The notes below the pieces were generated by a model. That model ran no database searches. It saw nothing but the letters and a program-made list of their open reading frames with translations, and was not told the origin of the DNA. From the NCBI RefSeq assembly GCF_014529935.1, contig NZ_JACVFC010000004.1, forward strand, positions 372,001 to 436,000: 64,000 nucleotides of DNA, in the 5' to 3' direction. Of this stretch, positions 8,658 to 18,439 are shown piece after piece; position 1 is the stretch's first letter; each line of letters begins with the position of its first letter. The translations under genes were made by a program, and so were the position numbers. Source of the DNA: Chitinophaga qingshengii (GTDB lineage Bacteria; Bacteroidota; Bacteroidia; Chitinophagales; Chitinophagaceae).

Positions 8658-8690
8658 TCTCAGCATTACAAAGCCTGTTAAAGCACTCTT

Positions 8691-9302
8691 ATGGAACCGC
8701 AGGAACGTATCATGGACACGGCTTTTAGCCTGTTTCGACAATATGGCACCAGGTCTATCACCATGGATGACATCGCTGTGAAAATGGGCATTTCCAAAAA
8801 AACACTCTATGCCCATTTTATGGATAAAGATGACCTGGTAACACAGGCTATCACCCGTTTTATAGGTATCGTAGACCAGGAATGCCAGACTAACCGCGAA
8901 AAATCCGACGACGCCATCCAGGAACTGTTCCTGGTGATGGATATGCTGGACCGCCGCATGCGGAACATGAACCCGGTAGTCCTGCTCGACCTGCAAAAAT
9001 TCCATGCGAAAGCATATCAGGTGTTTATAAACTATCAGAACAACTCACTGGCCAACACCATCCGCGAAAACCTGGAAAGAGGCATCAGTGAAGGACTCTA
9101 CAGACCGGACCTCGACATTAGAATTCTGACTCAATACCGCGTTTACGGATGTATGCTCAGCTTTCAACCCGAAACGTTCCCTGGCAATTCAGATATGACC
9201 AAAGTACAAAAGGTACTGCTGGAAAACTATCTGTACGGAGTAGCATCTGCCAAAGGGTATAAGCTGATCGAAAAATACAAACAACTATCGCTAAACATAT
9301 AA
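8691..9302 (+). CDS. TetR family transcriptional regulator of the efflux operon
   Basis: The 203-residue protein has an N-terminal TetR helix-turn-helix (residues 8-50: ITMDDIAVKMGISKKTLYAHF) and an all-helical ligand domain. It is the first gene of a four-gene set with tolC-, MFP- and RND-type genes, separated from the next by only 4 bp. The promoter carries a dyad between its -33 and -7 boxes, so autorepression relieved by a ligand is likely. The ligand is unknown. Confidence 0.92.
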   Translation: MEPQERIMDTAFSLFRQYGTRSITMDDIAVKMGISKKTLYAHFMDKDDLVTQAITRFIGIVDQECQTNREKSDDAIQELFLVMDMLDRRMRNMNPVVLLDLQKFHAKAYQVFINYQNNSLANTIRENLERGISEGLYRPDLDIRILTQYRVYGCMLSFQPETFPGNSDMTKVQKVLLENYLYGVASAKGYKLIEKYKQLSLNI

Positions 9303-9306
9303 TACT

Positions 9307-10671
9307 ATGCAACGAATCAGAAGGCTCACCGGCATGGCTTCCATGGCGGGATTGCTCGCCCTGGCTACCACCGCCGGCGCCCAGCAGTCCGTGTCACAGG
9401 AACCTGTCCGCCTGTCGGCCCGGGAAGCAGTGGACTATGCACTGGCTAACCAGTCTACCGTTAAAACGGCCAAACTGGATGAACTGATCCAGCTGGCCAA
9501 AAATAAAGAGGTCGCCGGCCTCGCACTACCCACTATCAACGGTACCGGCCAGTACCAATATAACCCGATCCTGCAGAAACAGATGTTCAACGTGGGAAAC
9601 TTTGCCCCGACCGGAGGTAAAGACACTTTTGCGGTCATCACTTTCCAGCTTCCCCAAAACCTCATGGGGGAAGTAAGGCTCACCCAAACGCTGTTCGATC
9701 CCAGCGTACTGGTTGCCCTCCAGGCCCGTAAAACCCTGGAAGTACTGGTATCGCAGAATGTGGCCAAATCACAGATCGATGTGAAAGCCAACGTATACAA
9801 AGCCTATTATAATGTACTGTCAGCGCAGAAAGCATTGTCTATCCTGACAAACAATATCAATACCCTGGAAAAAATACTCAACGATACCAGGGAAATCAAT
9901 AAAAACGGTCTCGTGGAAAAGCTGGATGTAGACCGCCTCGTGGTACAATTCACCAACCTCCAGACCGAACAAACCAAACTCCGTAATCTCATCGAACTCG
10001 GGGTAGCTGCACTGAAATACCAGATGGGCATGCCACTGAAACAGGTGGTCGTACTCTCCGATACCCTCTCCACGGAAAGGATCACGGAAAGCATCCCCGA
10101 CATGGACCATTTCGACTACTCCCAACGGATTGAATACCAGTTGCTCGAAACACAGAAAAAAGCCAACGAATACGACCTGAAAAGATATAGGATGAAAGGA
10201 CTGCCCTCGCTGCAGCTTTTTGCGGCTACAGGCGCGCTCCGCGGAAGCGATAAGTTCGATTACCTCAAAAGCCAGACATGGTACGGCTATCTCAATACAG
10301 GCCTCAACCTCTCTGTGCCCATCTTCAGCGGCTTACAACGCAGAAGACAGGTAGACCAGGCCCTGCTGAACGTCAAAAAAAGTGAAGTGGCTATCGAAAA
10401 CGCTAAACTGGGTATCGATCTCGAAAGAGAACAATCGGCTTCTACCTTCCGTAACAACGTGCTGAACCTGGAAGCCCAGGAAAAAAACATGAAACTCGCG
10501 GAAGAAGTACACAATACTACCCAGATCAAATACCGTGAAGGGGTGGGCTCCAGCCTGGAAATGTCGACTGCCGAAAATGACCTGCTCACCGCCCAGAACA
10601 ATTATTTCACCGCACTGTACAATGCCATCGTAGCACGGGTAGACCTGCTCAAGGCTTACGGAAAACTATAG
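9307..10671 (+). CDS. TolC family outer membrane efflux protein
   Basis: The 454-residue protein has a signal peptide (about 1-25, ending GAQQ) and the two-fold repeat of outer membrane efflux proteins: long helices rich in Gln, Asn and Lys, for example ALNVKKSEVAIENAKLG and the C-terminal YREGVGSSLEMSTAENDLL, which is a TolC-family hallmark. It would form the outer membrane channel for the RND pump encoded two genes downstream. It starts 4 bp after tetR. Confidence 0.92.
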   Translation: MQRIRRLTGMASMAGLLALATTAGAQQSVSQEPVRLSAREAVDYALANQSTVKTAKLDELIQLAKNKEVAGLALPTINGTGQYQYNPILQKQMFNVGNFAPTGGKDTFAVITFQLPQNLMGEVRLTQTLFDPSVLVALQARKTLEVLVSQNVAKSQIDVKANVYKAYYNVLSAQKALSILTNNINTLEKILNDTREINKNGLVEKLDVDRLVVQFTNLQTEQTKLRNLIELGVAALKYQMGMPLKQVVVLSDTLSTERITESIPDMDHFDYSQRIEYQLLETQKKANEYDLKRYRMKGLPSLQLFAATGALRGSDKFDYLKSQTWYGYLNTGLNLSVPIFSGLQRRRQVDQALLNVKKSEVAIENAKLGIDLEREQSASTFRNNVLNLEAQEKNMKLAEEVHNTTQIKYREGVGSSLEMSTAENDLLTAQNNYFTALYNAIVARVDLLKAYGKL

Positions 10672-10708
10672 TGCAAAACCTTTTCAATCACCTATCACTA
10701 TCAGCTAT

Positions 10709-11818
10709 ATGAATAAAAGATATCTTTTCATCGTCCCCGTGCTCTCTGTGGTAATAGCTGCCTGCGGCGGCGGAGGCAACAAAGTGCAGCAACTGGAAAA
10801 ACTGAAACAGGAAAGAACTGCCCTCGATACCAAAATCGCAGCCCTGGAAAAAGAAGTTGGCAAAAAAGATACGGTAGCAAGAATGAAAGACGTTACAGTG
10901 TCTGCTGTGAAAGACACGGTATTTGAACATTATATCGATGTACAGGGAAGCGTGGATGCCCGCGAAAACGTAAACGTATCAGCCCGCGCCATGGGCGTGA
11001 TCACGGCTATCTACGTACGCGAAGGCCAGCAGGTCAGCAAAGGACAAACACTGGCCCAGGTGGATGACCAGGTACTGAAAGCCAATATGGCGGAACTGCA
11101 TACGCAGATGGACCTCGCCAACATCCTCTATGAAAAACAAAAAAATCTCTGGAATCAGAAAATAGGCTCTGAAGTACAATACCTCAACGCCAAAAACCAA
11201 AAGGAAGCGCTGGAACGGAAAATGGCCACCCTGCAGGACCAGCTGGCCCAAACCCGCATCATTGCACCCATCGGCGGTACAGTAGACGCGGTGATCGCTA
11301 AAGTGGGCGACAACGCTGCTCCCGGTAATCCTACTTTCCGCGTGGTAAACGCCAATAACCTGAAAGTAACGGCCAACGTGGCGGAAGCCTATGCCGGCCT
11401 CCTGAAAACAGGCGACCGCGTGATCCTCTCTTTCCCGGATATCAACCGCGAAATCAAAACCAATATCGCTTTCGCTTCCAGAACGATCGACCCGCTAAGC
11501 CGCACCATCAAAATTGAAGTGCCGCTGAAACCGGATAACGCTATCCGTCCCAATATGATCGCCCATATCAAAATTGTGGACTATACTGCCAGCAATGCCG
11601 TAGTTATACCGGTGAACCTGATCCAGTATTCTTCCGGTAAACCTTTCGTGATGGTGGCGGCTGATAAAAACGGTCAACTGGCTTCACTACGCAGAACCAT
11701 CGAAGTAGGACGCACCTATAACGACAAGGCTGAAATCAAAGACGGCTTAAAAACCGGCGACAGGATCATCACCACTGGTTACCAGGGCCTCAACGACAAT
11801 GACCTGATCAAACTGTAA
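10709..11818 (+). CDS. RND efflux periplasmic adaptor (MFP) lipoprotein
   Basis: This 369-residue protein has a lipoprotein signal (VVIAAC, Cys19), an extra short coiled coil at about 27-48, then the biotinyl-lipoyl-like half motif VNVSARAMGVITAIYVREGQ, a helical hairpin, the second half motif TRIIAPIGGTVDAV, and beta-barrel and membrane-proximal domains ending in GLKTGDRIITTG. Family role: it bridges the inner membrane RND pump and the TolC channel. It lies 37 bp after tolC and 27 bp before the RND gene. Confidence 0.93.
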   Translation: MNKRYLFIVPVLSVVIAACGGGGNKVQQLEKLKQERTALDTKIAALEKEVGKKDTVARMKDVTVSAVKDTVFEHYIDVQGSVDARENVNVSARAMGVITAIYVREGQQVSKGQTLAQVDDQVLKANMAELHTQMDLANILYEKQKNLWNQKIGSEVQYLNAKNQKEALERKMATLQDQLAQTRIIAPIGGTVDAVIAKVGDNAAPGNPTFRVVNANNLKVTANVAEAYAGLLKTGDRVILSFPDINREIKTNIAFASRTIDPLSRTIKIEVPLKPDNAIRPNMIAHIKIVDYTASNAVVIPVNLIQYSSGKPFVMVAADKNGQLASLRRTIEVGRTYNDKAEIKDGLKTGDRIITTGYQGLNDNDLIKL

Positions 11819-11845
11819 TGCTGAATCACAGCCAAAACCAAGTGT

Positions 11846-14800
11846 ATGCAAGATAATCTTCATAAAGAATTTAAACCCACCAGCTGGGCCATTGATAATA
11901 AGGTGAGCATCTATGTAGCCACCATTATCATTGCGCTGGCGGGTATTCTTTCGTATATCAACCTGCCAAAGGAACAGTTCCCGGAAGTGGTGTTCCCGCA
12001 GTTCTTTATCAATACCATCTATGCCGGTACTTCCCCGGAAGATATGGAAACCCTGGTGACGAAACCCATCGAGAAACAACTCAATGGCATCTCCGGTGTG
12101 AAGAAGATCAAAAGCACTTCCATGCAGGACTTCTCCGCCATCACCATCGAATTCAACGCTAACGAAGACATCGAAGCGGCCCGCCAGCAAGTGAGGGAGA
12201 AAGTAGACGACGCGAAAAAAGATCTGCCTAAAGACCTGACACAGGAACCGCAGATCGTTAAGATCGATGTGTCCCAGATTCCTATCATGAACGTAAACCT
12301 CTCCGGCGATTTCGATCTGCAAACACTCAAACGGTATGCAGATGATATGAAAGACCGCATCGAGGCACTGAATGAAATCACCCGCGTAGACCTGGTAGGG
12401 GAGCTGGAAAGAGAGATACAGATCAATGTTGATAAATATAAAATGGATGCTGCCAAAATCGGTTTTGACGATATCATTGGCGCTATCCAGGGAGAAAACA
12501 TTACCATCTCCGGAGGCCTGGTGTCTATGGACGGCCAGAAACGTACCCTCAGTGTAAAAGGGGAATATAAAGATCCGGCTAAGATTGGTAACATCATTGT
12601 ACGCGGTCAATCCGGCGCTACAGTCTATCTGAAAGACGTAGCCGATGTGGTGGACGGTTTCCTCGAACAGGAAAGTTATGCCCGCCTGGCCGGTAAGAAT
12701 GTAATCACGCTCAACGTAATCAAACAAAGCGGTAAAAACCTCATCGATGCGTCTGATAAAATACAGGCCATCAAGGCCGATATGGAAGCCAACTACTTCC
12801 CGAAAGGCCTGCATGTGACCATTACCGCGGATCAATCTAAGTCTACCCGTGTTACCCTGCACGACCTGATCAACACCATCATCATCGGCTTCATCCTGGT
12901 AACGCTGATCCTCATGTTCTTCATGGGTGCGGTAAACGCCATCTTCGTGGCCTTGTCGGTGCCCATCTCCATGTTCATCGCCTTCCTGCTGATGCCAATG
13001 TATGGGTTTACCCTTAACATGATGGTGCTGTTCTCCTTCCTGCTGGCATTGGGTATTGTGGTGGATGACGCCATTGTGGTGATCGAAAACGTGCACCGTA
13101 TTTTTAATGAACGAAAAGACCTGGGTATAGTAAGAGCCGCCAAGATAGCGGCGGGAGAAGTGTTTTTGCCGGTATTGTCAGGAACCCTGACGGTATTGGC
13201 GCCTTTTGTACCGCTGTTATTCTGGCCAGGCGTTATCGGTAAATTTATGTTCTACCTGCCGGTAACATTGATCACCACCTTGGGAGCGTCGCTGATTGTA
13301 GCTTATATCATCAACCCGGTATTTGCGGTGGATTTTATGGACCGGCACGAAGGGGAAGACCATCCCAAACCGAAGTTTGACCGCAAGTTCAGAATACTCT
13401 CCATCGTGTTTGCGGTGATCGCATTGATTGGTTATGCCAATGGCAGCGTGGGAACAGGCAACTTCGTGGTATTCGCTTATCTGATGATCCTGCTGGAACG
13501 TTTCTGGCTGGGTGGTGTAGCGCGTCACTTCCAGCACAGCTTCTGGCCTAAAGTGCAGGAACGATATAAACGTATCCTGAAATGGTGCCTGGTAGGATGG
13601 CGCCCGGTATGGATACTGGTGGCCACTTTCGGCCTGCTGATTTTCAGCATTATACTCACAGGTATTCGTAATCCGAAGGTGGTATTCTTCCCCCAGGCAG
13701 ATCCTAACTTTATCTACACCTATATTGAGCTGCCGAATGGTACCGACCAGAAATACACGGACTCTATCACGCATATCGTGGAAGACCGTATTACCAAAGT
13801 GGTGGGCGCCAACAATCCGATTGTAGAGTCTATCATTTCCAACGTCGCTAAAGGCGCCGGTGACCCGAGCCAGATGGACATGAGCACCCAGCCGCAGAAA
13901 GGGAAGGTGACCGTGGCTTTCGTGGAGTTCGGCGCAAGAAACGGGCAGTCTACTGTTGCTTATCTTGCCAAAATCCGTGATGCTGTAAAAGGTATTCCGG
14001 GTACCAACATCACGGTAGAACAGGAGCAGGGCGGACCGCCAACCGGTAAACCGATCAACATCGAGATCACCGGCGATAATTTTGATGAACTGACCAGTTC
14101 TTCGTTTAGACTTAAACGTTATCTGGATTCACTGCATATCGATGGGGTGGAGGAATTGAAAAGTGATTTTGAAGATAACAAACCGGAGATCGTTGTCAAC
14201 ATAGACCGTGAAAGAGCCAACAACGAAGGGATCTCCACCCGGCAGATCGGTGGAGCGCTGCGTACAGCCTTGTTTGGCTTTGAAGCATCCAAGATCCGCG
14301 ATGCCAAAGACGAATACAAAATCATGGTAAGATTACGGGACGATCAGCGTAACAATATCAATAACCTGATGAACCTCAACCTGGTATACCGGGATATGAA
14401 TATGGGCGGCGCTGTAAGGCAGGTACCTCTGTCGGCCGTAGCGGATATTCATTATTCCAATACTTACGCCGGTATCAAACGTATCGACCAGAAACGGGTG
14501 ATCACGCTGTATTCCAACGTGTTGACCGGTTTCAACGCCAACGAGGTAGTGCAGCATATCCAGACAGCGCTGCATGACTTCAGTCATCCTAACTCCGTGA
14601 CAATCAAGATGACCGGTGAGCAGGAAGACCAGCAGGAAACCATGAACTTCCTGTTAATGGCGATGCTGGGGGCTTTTGGGTTGATTTTGATGATTATGGT
14701 GACCCAGTTTAACTCTATTGGCCGTCCGCTGGTCATCTTTATGGAAATTTTGTTCAGCATCATAGGGGTATTCCTTGGCTTCAGCATCTTTAAGATGGAC

Positions 14801-15406
14801 ATTTCCATTGTGATGACCGGGGTAGGTATCATGGCGCTGGCAGGTATTGTGGTGCGTAATGGTATTGTGCTCGTGGAATTCACCGACCTGCTGATTATGC
14901 AGAACATGCCGGTGTATGAGGCGGTGGTGGAAGCAGGCAAAACCCGTATGACGCCCGTGTTGCTGACAGCGATTGCCGCTATTTTGGGCCTTATTCCGCT
15001 GGCAGTTGGTTTTAACATTGACTTTGCCACCCTGTTCAGTGAGTTTAAACCGCATATCTTCTTCGGGGGCGACAACGTAGCCTTCTGGGGGCCGCTGGCC
15101 TGGACCATGGTGTTTGGGTTGATTTTTGCGACTTTCCTGACCCTGATCCTGGTACCGGTAATGTATGCCATGAATAAGCGCTCACTGGACGTACTTGATA
15201 GGTATGGGCTTTCCAGAACACTGAAGTATGTGCCTTTCCTGGTACTGATTTTAAAGCTATTTATGAAGAAGGAAACCGTGCGGCAGTTGCACGACCCTAA
15301 GTATGTGTCTGACAAGCCTTACAATTTTTTCCCGGCGCCTGAGCAGGAACAGCAGGAGGAGATACTGAAGAAAGGCGCTAAGGTGGACAAGGTTTCCGTG
15401 AATTAA
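11846..15406 (+). CDS. RND efflux permease (HAE1/AcrB-like)
   Basis: The 1186-residue protein is an inner membrane proton-driven exporter. It has the N-terminal transmembrane helix, the porter loops with YAGTSPEDMETLVTKPIE, and the TM4 motif GIVVDDAIVVIENVHR (Asp pair near 407) needed for proton relay. It is about 130 residues longer than AcrB because of a hydrophobic insert after TM6 (around 505-575) and a C-terminal tail, both familiar from Bacteroidota members. Substrate is unknown; solvent or drug export is the family role. It ends the operon, 56 bp before a clear terminator. Confidence 0.95.
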   Translation: MQDNLHKEFKPTSWAIDNKVSIYVATIIIALAGILSYINLPKEQFPEVVFPQFFINTIYAGTSPEDMETLVTKPIEKQLNGISGVKKIKSTSMQDFSAITIEFNANEDIEAARQQVREKVDDAKKDLPKDLTQEPQIVKIDVSQIPIMNVNLSGDFDLQTLKRYADDMKDRIEALNEITRVDLVGELEREIQINVDKYKMDAAKIGFDDIIGAIQGENITISGGLVSMDGQKRTLSVKGEYKDPAKIGNIIVRGQSGATVYLKDVADVVDGFLEQESYARLAGKNVITLNVIKQSGKNLIDASDKIQAIKADMEANYFPKGLHVTITADQSKSTRVTLHDLINTIIIGFILVTLILMFFMGAVNAIFVALSVPISMFIAFLLMPMYGFTLNMMVLFSFLLALGIVVDDAIVVIENVHRIFNERKDLGIVRAAKIAAGEVFLPVLSGTLTVLAPFVPLLFWPGVIGKFMFYLPVTLITTLGASLIVAYIINPVFAVDFMDRHEGEDHPKPKFDRKFRILSIVFAVIALIGYANGSVGTGNFVVFAYLMILLERFWLGGVARHFQHSFWPKVQERYKRILKWCLVGWRPVWILVATFGLLIFSIILTGIRNPKVVFFPQADPNFIYTYIELPNGTDQKYTDSITHIVEDRITKVVGANNPIVESIISNVAKGAGDPSQMDMSTQPQKGKVTVAFVEFGARNGQSTVAYLAKIRDAVKGIPGTNITVEQEQGGPPTGKPINIEITGDNFDELTSSSFRLKRYLDSLHIDGVEELKSDFEDNKPEIVVNIDRERANNEGISTRQIGGALRTALFGFEASKIRDAKDEYKIMVRLRDDQRNNINNLMNLNLVYRDMNMGGAVRQVPLSAVADIHYSNTYAGIKRIDQKRVITLYSNVLTGFNANEVVQHIQTALHDFSHPNSVTIKMTGEQEDQQETMNFLLMAMLGAFGLILMIMVTQFNSIGRPLVIFMEILFSIIGVFLGFSIFKMDISIVMTGVGIMALAGIVVRNGIVLVEFTDLLIMQNMPVYEAVVEAGKTRMTPVLLTAIAAILGLIPLAVGFNIDFATLFSEFKPHIFFGGDNVAFWGPLAWTMVFGLIFATFLTLILVPVMYAMNKRSLDVLDRYGLSRTLKYVPFLVLILKLFMKKETVRQLHDPKYVSDKPYNFFPAPEQEQQEEILKKGAKVDKVSVN

Positions 15407-15461
15407 AACAAGATAATTACGTTTTTTAGTAATACAGTGTAACAGTTGTAGGTTAACAGTC

Positions 15462-15494
15462 TCCGTCCTGATTCTTCAGGACGGATTTTTTTTG
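15462..15494 (+). terminator. Rho-independent terminator of the efflux operon
   Basis: TCCGTCCTGA and its perfect complement, separated by TTCT, are followed by TTTTTTTT. Strong stem and T tract. The remaining sequence to 15810 is AT-rich with no open frame I would support. Confidence 0.93.
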
Positions 15495-15575
15495 TATATT
15501 GTGGATGAAACCATATTTTTAGTTTTATTAACAAATTTTAACAATCAGAATGGTGGGCAATTCGATAGCTATTAT

Positions 15576-15583
15576 TACATTTG
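15576..15583 (+). promoter_or_regulatory. Putative -7 box upstream of kynU
   Basis: TACATTTG matches TAnnTTTG. It lies about 230 bp before kynU and has no evident -33 TTTG, so it is tentative. Confidence 0.3.
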
Positions 15584-15810
15584 ACCCTTCAGAGCGTTCA
15601 CGTTACTAGCTATATACAGCCTTAGCCTTATATGCCATATGATTATCGGATGTTAATTTTTCGACAGAAGACGGTCTGTTTTAAACAGTTATACAGGTTT
15701 GCCTGTTTTATGAAGTAGATATATTTAGCGTAGATAGACAAGACACAAGGTATCCGGGATGAGATACCCTCAGCCATTAAAATGGAAGACTGGCAAATGA
15801 TTGGAAGACC

Positions 15811-17079
15811 ATGGAGTACGTAGCAACCTTAGCATTTGCTAAAGAGCAGGACCAGCAGGATCCATTAAATAAATTAAGGGAGCAGTTTTATTTCCCCCAA
15901 AGAAAAGGAAAGGACGCAATTTATTTATGTGGCAATTCACTTGGGTTACAGCCTAAAAACGTTAAATCAGCAATAGAACAGGAATTGGCCGATTGGCAGC
16001 AGTGTGCAGTGGGAGGGTATTGGTCCGCCCAAAATCCCTGGCTTTATTATCAGCAATATTGCAGCAAACCCTTGACAGATATGATGGGGGCCAGCCAGCA
16101 GGAGCTAACAGTGATGAACACACTTACGGTTAACCTCCACCTGATGATGTTAAGTTTTTACCGGCCAACCAAACAACGGTTTAAAGTGTTAATGGAGGCA
16201 GGAGCTTTTCCGAGCGACCAGTATGCGGTGGAAACGCAGGTCAGATGCCATGGTTTCGATCCGGAAACAGCCATTATCGAGGTTTCGCCCAGAACCGGAG
16301 AATATTTGATAAGAACGGAAGATATTTTAGATATTATTAACAAGGAAAGTGATAGCTTAGCATTAGTTTTATTCGGAGGGATTAATTATTATACCGGACA
16401 ATATTTTGACATACCCGCTATTACGGCTGCTGCTCATAGGGCAGGTGCTTATGCCGGTTTCGACCTGGCACATGTAGCAGGAAATATTCCGGTGGCTTTG
16501 CACAATTGGGAAGTAGATTTTGCCGTTTGGTGTTCGTATAAATACCTGAATGGTGGTCCCGGCGCAGTAGGAAGCGCATTTGTGCATGAGAAATATGCCA
16601 GCGACCGCGGATTTCTCCGCTTGGGTGGCTGGTGGGGCAACGAAGAGAGTGCACGTTTTAAAATGGAAAAAAGGTTTGTGCCTAAGAAAGACGCCGAAGG
16701 ATGGCAACAAAGTACCGCACAGGTTTTTAACATGGTAAGCCTGAAAGCATCCCTCGAACTATTTGAAGCAGCCGGTATCGGCGCTTTAAGAGAAAAGAGC
16801 CAGGGACTAACCAATTACCTGGAGTTTTTGCTGCAGCAGTTGAAAGGCATTAATTTTGAAATTATTACACCTAAAAATTGTAATGAACGTGGCGCACAAC
16901 TATCTTTGCTGTTCCTAAAAAAAGGAAAAGAGATACATCAGCAAATGACAGATGCCGGTATAATCATTGATTAGAGAGAACCCGGAGTCATCAGGGTTTC
17001 ACCGGTACCGATGTATAACTCTTATCAGGATGTATTTCATTTTTATGAAATCATAGCTAATATTGCTTCAAACGCTTAA
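15811..17079 (+). pseudogene. kynU: Kynureninase gene interrupted by an in-frame TAG
   Basis: The frame encodes kynureninase, the PLP enzyme that cleaves kynurenine (or 3-hydroxykynurenine) to anthranilate (or 3-hydroxyanthranilate) and alanine. AIYLCGNSLGLQP is near 37-49 and the PLP lysine is in WCSYKYLNGGPG (Lys244). After codon 387 (GIIID) a TAG stop at 16972-16974 occupies the place where the family has Trp in the segment D-W-REP. The same frame continues with REPGVIRVSPVPMYNSYQD and ends at TAA 17077-17079, giving the expected length of about 422 residues. A single G to A change (TGG to TAG) explains this. The truncated 387-residue product lacks the conserved C-terminal strand. The gene looks more AT-rich than its neighbours. 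Confidence 0.85.
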
Positions 17080-17088
17080 TTAAGTAAG

Positions 17089-18435
17089 ATGAATTTTGAG
17101 AGAAACGAACGCCCCCGCAGGCCCTACTCTTCTGATACCAACAAAGAGAATGATCCCAACAAGGAGAGAGGTGACTACAGACCCAACTTAAACAATGAGC
17201 GGGAGGGTGGAAAACCCGATTACAACGGTGGAGACAGCACAGAGCGTCGTCCACGTACTGAGTACAATCGCGAGGGTGGGTATCGCCCCCGTACAGACTA
17301 CAACCGCGAAGGTGGCGGTGGTTACAATCGTGAAGGTGGCTACGATCGTGGCGGCGGCGGATATGACCGCGGCGGCGGTGGTGGTTATGATCGCGGTGGT
17401 GGCGGCGGCTATGACCGTGGTGGTGGATACGACCGTGGCAACGGTGGTGGTTACAACCGCGAAGGCGGTGGTGGCTACGATCGCGGCGGCGGTGGTGGTT
17501 ATAACCGCGAAGGCGGTGGTGGCTATGACCGCGGTGGCGGTGGTGGTTACGACCGTGGCGGCGGCGGAGGCTACAACCGCGGTGGCGGTGGTGGTTATGA
17601 CCGTGGCGGCGGCGGTGGCGGCTACAATCGCGGTGGCGGCGGCGGCGGTTACGACCGTGGCGGCGGCGGCGGTGGTTACAATCGCGGCGGTGGCGGCGGT
17701 GGTTACGACCGTGGCGGCGGTGGTGGTGGTTACAATCGCGGCGGTGGCGGCGGTGGTGGTTACGACCGTGGCGGCGGTGGTGGTGGCTATAACCGCGGTG
17801 GCGGTGGTGGCGGCTACAATCGTGGCGGCGGCGGCAGACCAAGACCAGGCGGCCAAAACAGACGCTTTGAACCCAAACCTGATAATAAAATTTACTTTAT
17901 CGCACTGCTGCCCACTGCAGAAGTAGGTAAGGAAATCATTAAAATAAAACAGGAATTCGCAGAACAATATGGTCCGATGTACGCACTGAAAGTACTGCCC
18001 CATATTACCCTGCAGGTACCTTTCACCGCTGATCCTGCACTGGAAAAAGCCTTCTGCGATGAACTCACCGAGTTCGCCAAAACACAGGCTCCTTTTGAAG
18101 TGTCCCTGAAAGGATTCGGTACCTTCCCGAACAAACAGAACCGTGTACTGTTTATCAACGTGGAAAAAAGTGAAACGATGGCGGCTATGCATCGCCAGCT
18201 GATCAACTTCCTGCGTAAGGAATTCGGATTCAGCACCATGCTGGCACGTACCGGCTTCACACCGCACGTAACCGTGGCCTTCAAAGACCTCGACGACGAA
18301 CAGTTCAACAAAGCCTGGCCGGAATATGAAAACAAGGAATATGAGGCTACTTTCAAAGTAAACAACCTCTACTTCCTGCGCCATAACGGCAAATCCTGGG
18401 AAGTACTGCAGAAATGCAAACTGGGCGGTGCATAA
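17089..18435 (+). CDS. RGG-like repeat protein fused to a 2H phosphoesterase (LigT/ThpR-like) domain
   Basis: This 448-residue protein has three parts. Residues 1-57 are polar and charged. Residues 58-250 carry about 23 units of Tyr-Asp/Asn-Arg followed by 2-7 Gly. Residues 265-448 form a 2H phosphoesterase domain with both HxT motifs: PHITLQ (His305) and FTPHVTVAF (His393). Domains of this type act on 2'-5' linked or 2',3'-cyclic RNA ends. The repeat resembles RGG/RG low-complexity tracts of RNA-binding proteins, so RNA binding or self-association is inferred. No signal peptide is present, so it is probably cytoplasmic. It starts 9 bp after the end of the full kynU frame and ATG is the only good start. 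The combination is unusual to me. Confidence 0.88.
   Translation: MNFERNERPRRPYSSDTNKENDPNKERGDYRPNLNNEREGGKPDYNGGDSTERRPRTEYNREGGYRPRTDYNREGGGGYNREGGYDRGGGGYDRGGGGGYDRGGGGGYDRGGGYDRGNGGGYNREGGGGYDRGGGGGYNREGGGGYDRGGGGGYDRGGGGGYNRGGGGGYDRGGGGGGYNRGGGGGGYDRGGGGGGYNRGGGGGGYDRGGGGGGYNRGGGGGGGYDRGGGGGGYNRGGGGGGYNRGGGGRPRPGGQNRRFEPKPDNKIYFIALLPTAEVGKEIIKIKQEFAEQYGPMYALKVLPHITLQVPFTADPALEKAFCDELTEFAKTQAPFEVSLKGFGTFPNKQNRVLFINVEKSETMAAMHRQLINFLRKEFGFSTMLARTGFTPHVTVAFKDLDDEQFNKAWPEYENKEYEATFKVNNLYFLRHNGKSWEVLQKCKLGGA
17260..17835 (+). repeat. Coding tandem repeat, Tyr-(Asp/Asn)-Arg-polyGly
   Basis: About 23 imperfect units of roughly 21-30 bp encode Y-D/N-R-G(n). Gly runs are short at the 5' end (2-5) and longer at the 3' end (6-7), and NRE units are confined to the first half. 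GGT and GGC codons are mixed, so the repeat is conserved more strictly at protein than at DNA level. Confidence 0.95.
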
Positions 18436-18439
18436 TCAT

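Noticed and set aside
11747..13096. 449-codon open frame antisense to the RND permease
   Set aside because: Shadow of the permease: His/Gln-rich composition, no recognised domain, opposite a strongly conserved gene.
15495..15810. Possible small gene or RNA between the efflux terminator and kynU
   Set aside because: AT-rich sequence with no open frame or stable structure that I can support, apart from the tentative -7 box.
16972..16974. TAG in kynU as a programmed recoding site (pyrrolysine or similar)
   Set aside because: No downstream recoding element is evident, and TAG is an ordinary stop for several genes here; a TGG mutation explains it.
17260..17835. Repeat array that could be mistaken for CRISPR
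   Set aside because: Units are short, coding, without unique spacers, and vary only in Gly number.
17057..17842. Long His/Arg-rich open frame antisense to the glycine repeat, and an Ala/Val-rich frame on the plus strand
   Set aside because: Both are by-products of the GC-rich repeat in other frames; the true frame continues into an intact 2H phosphoesterase domain.
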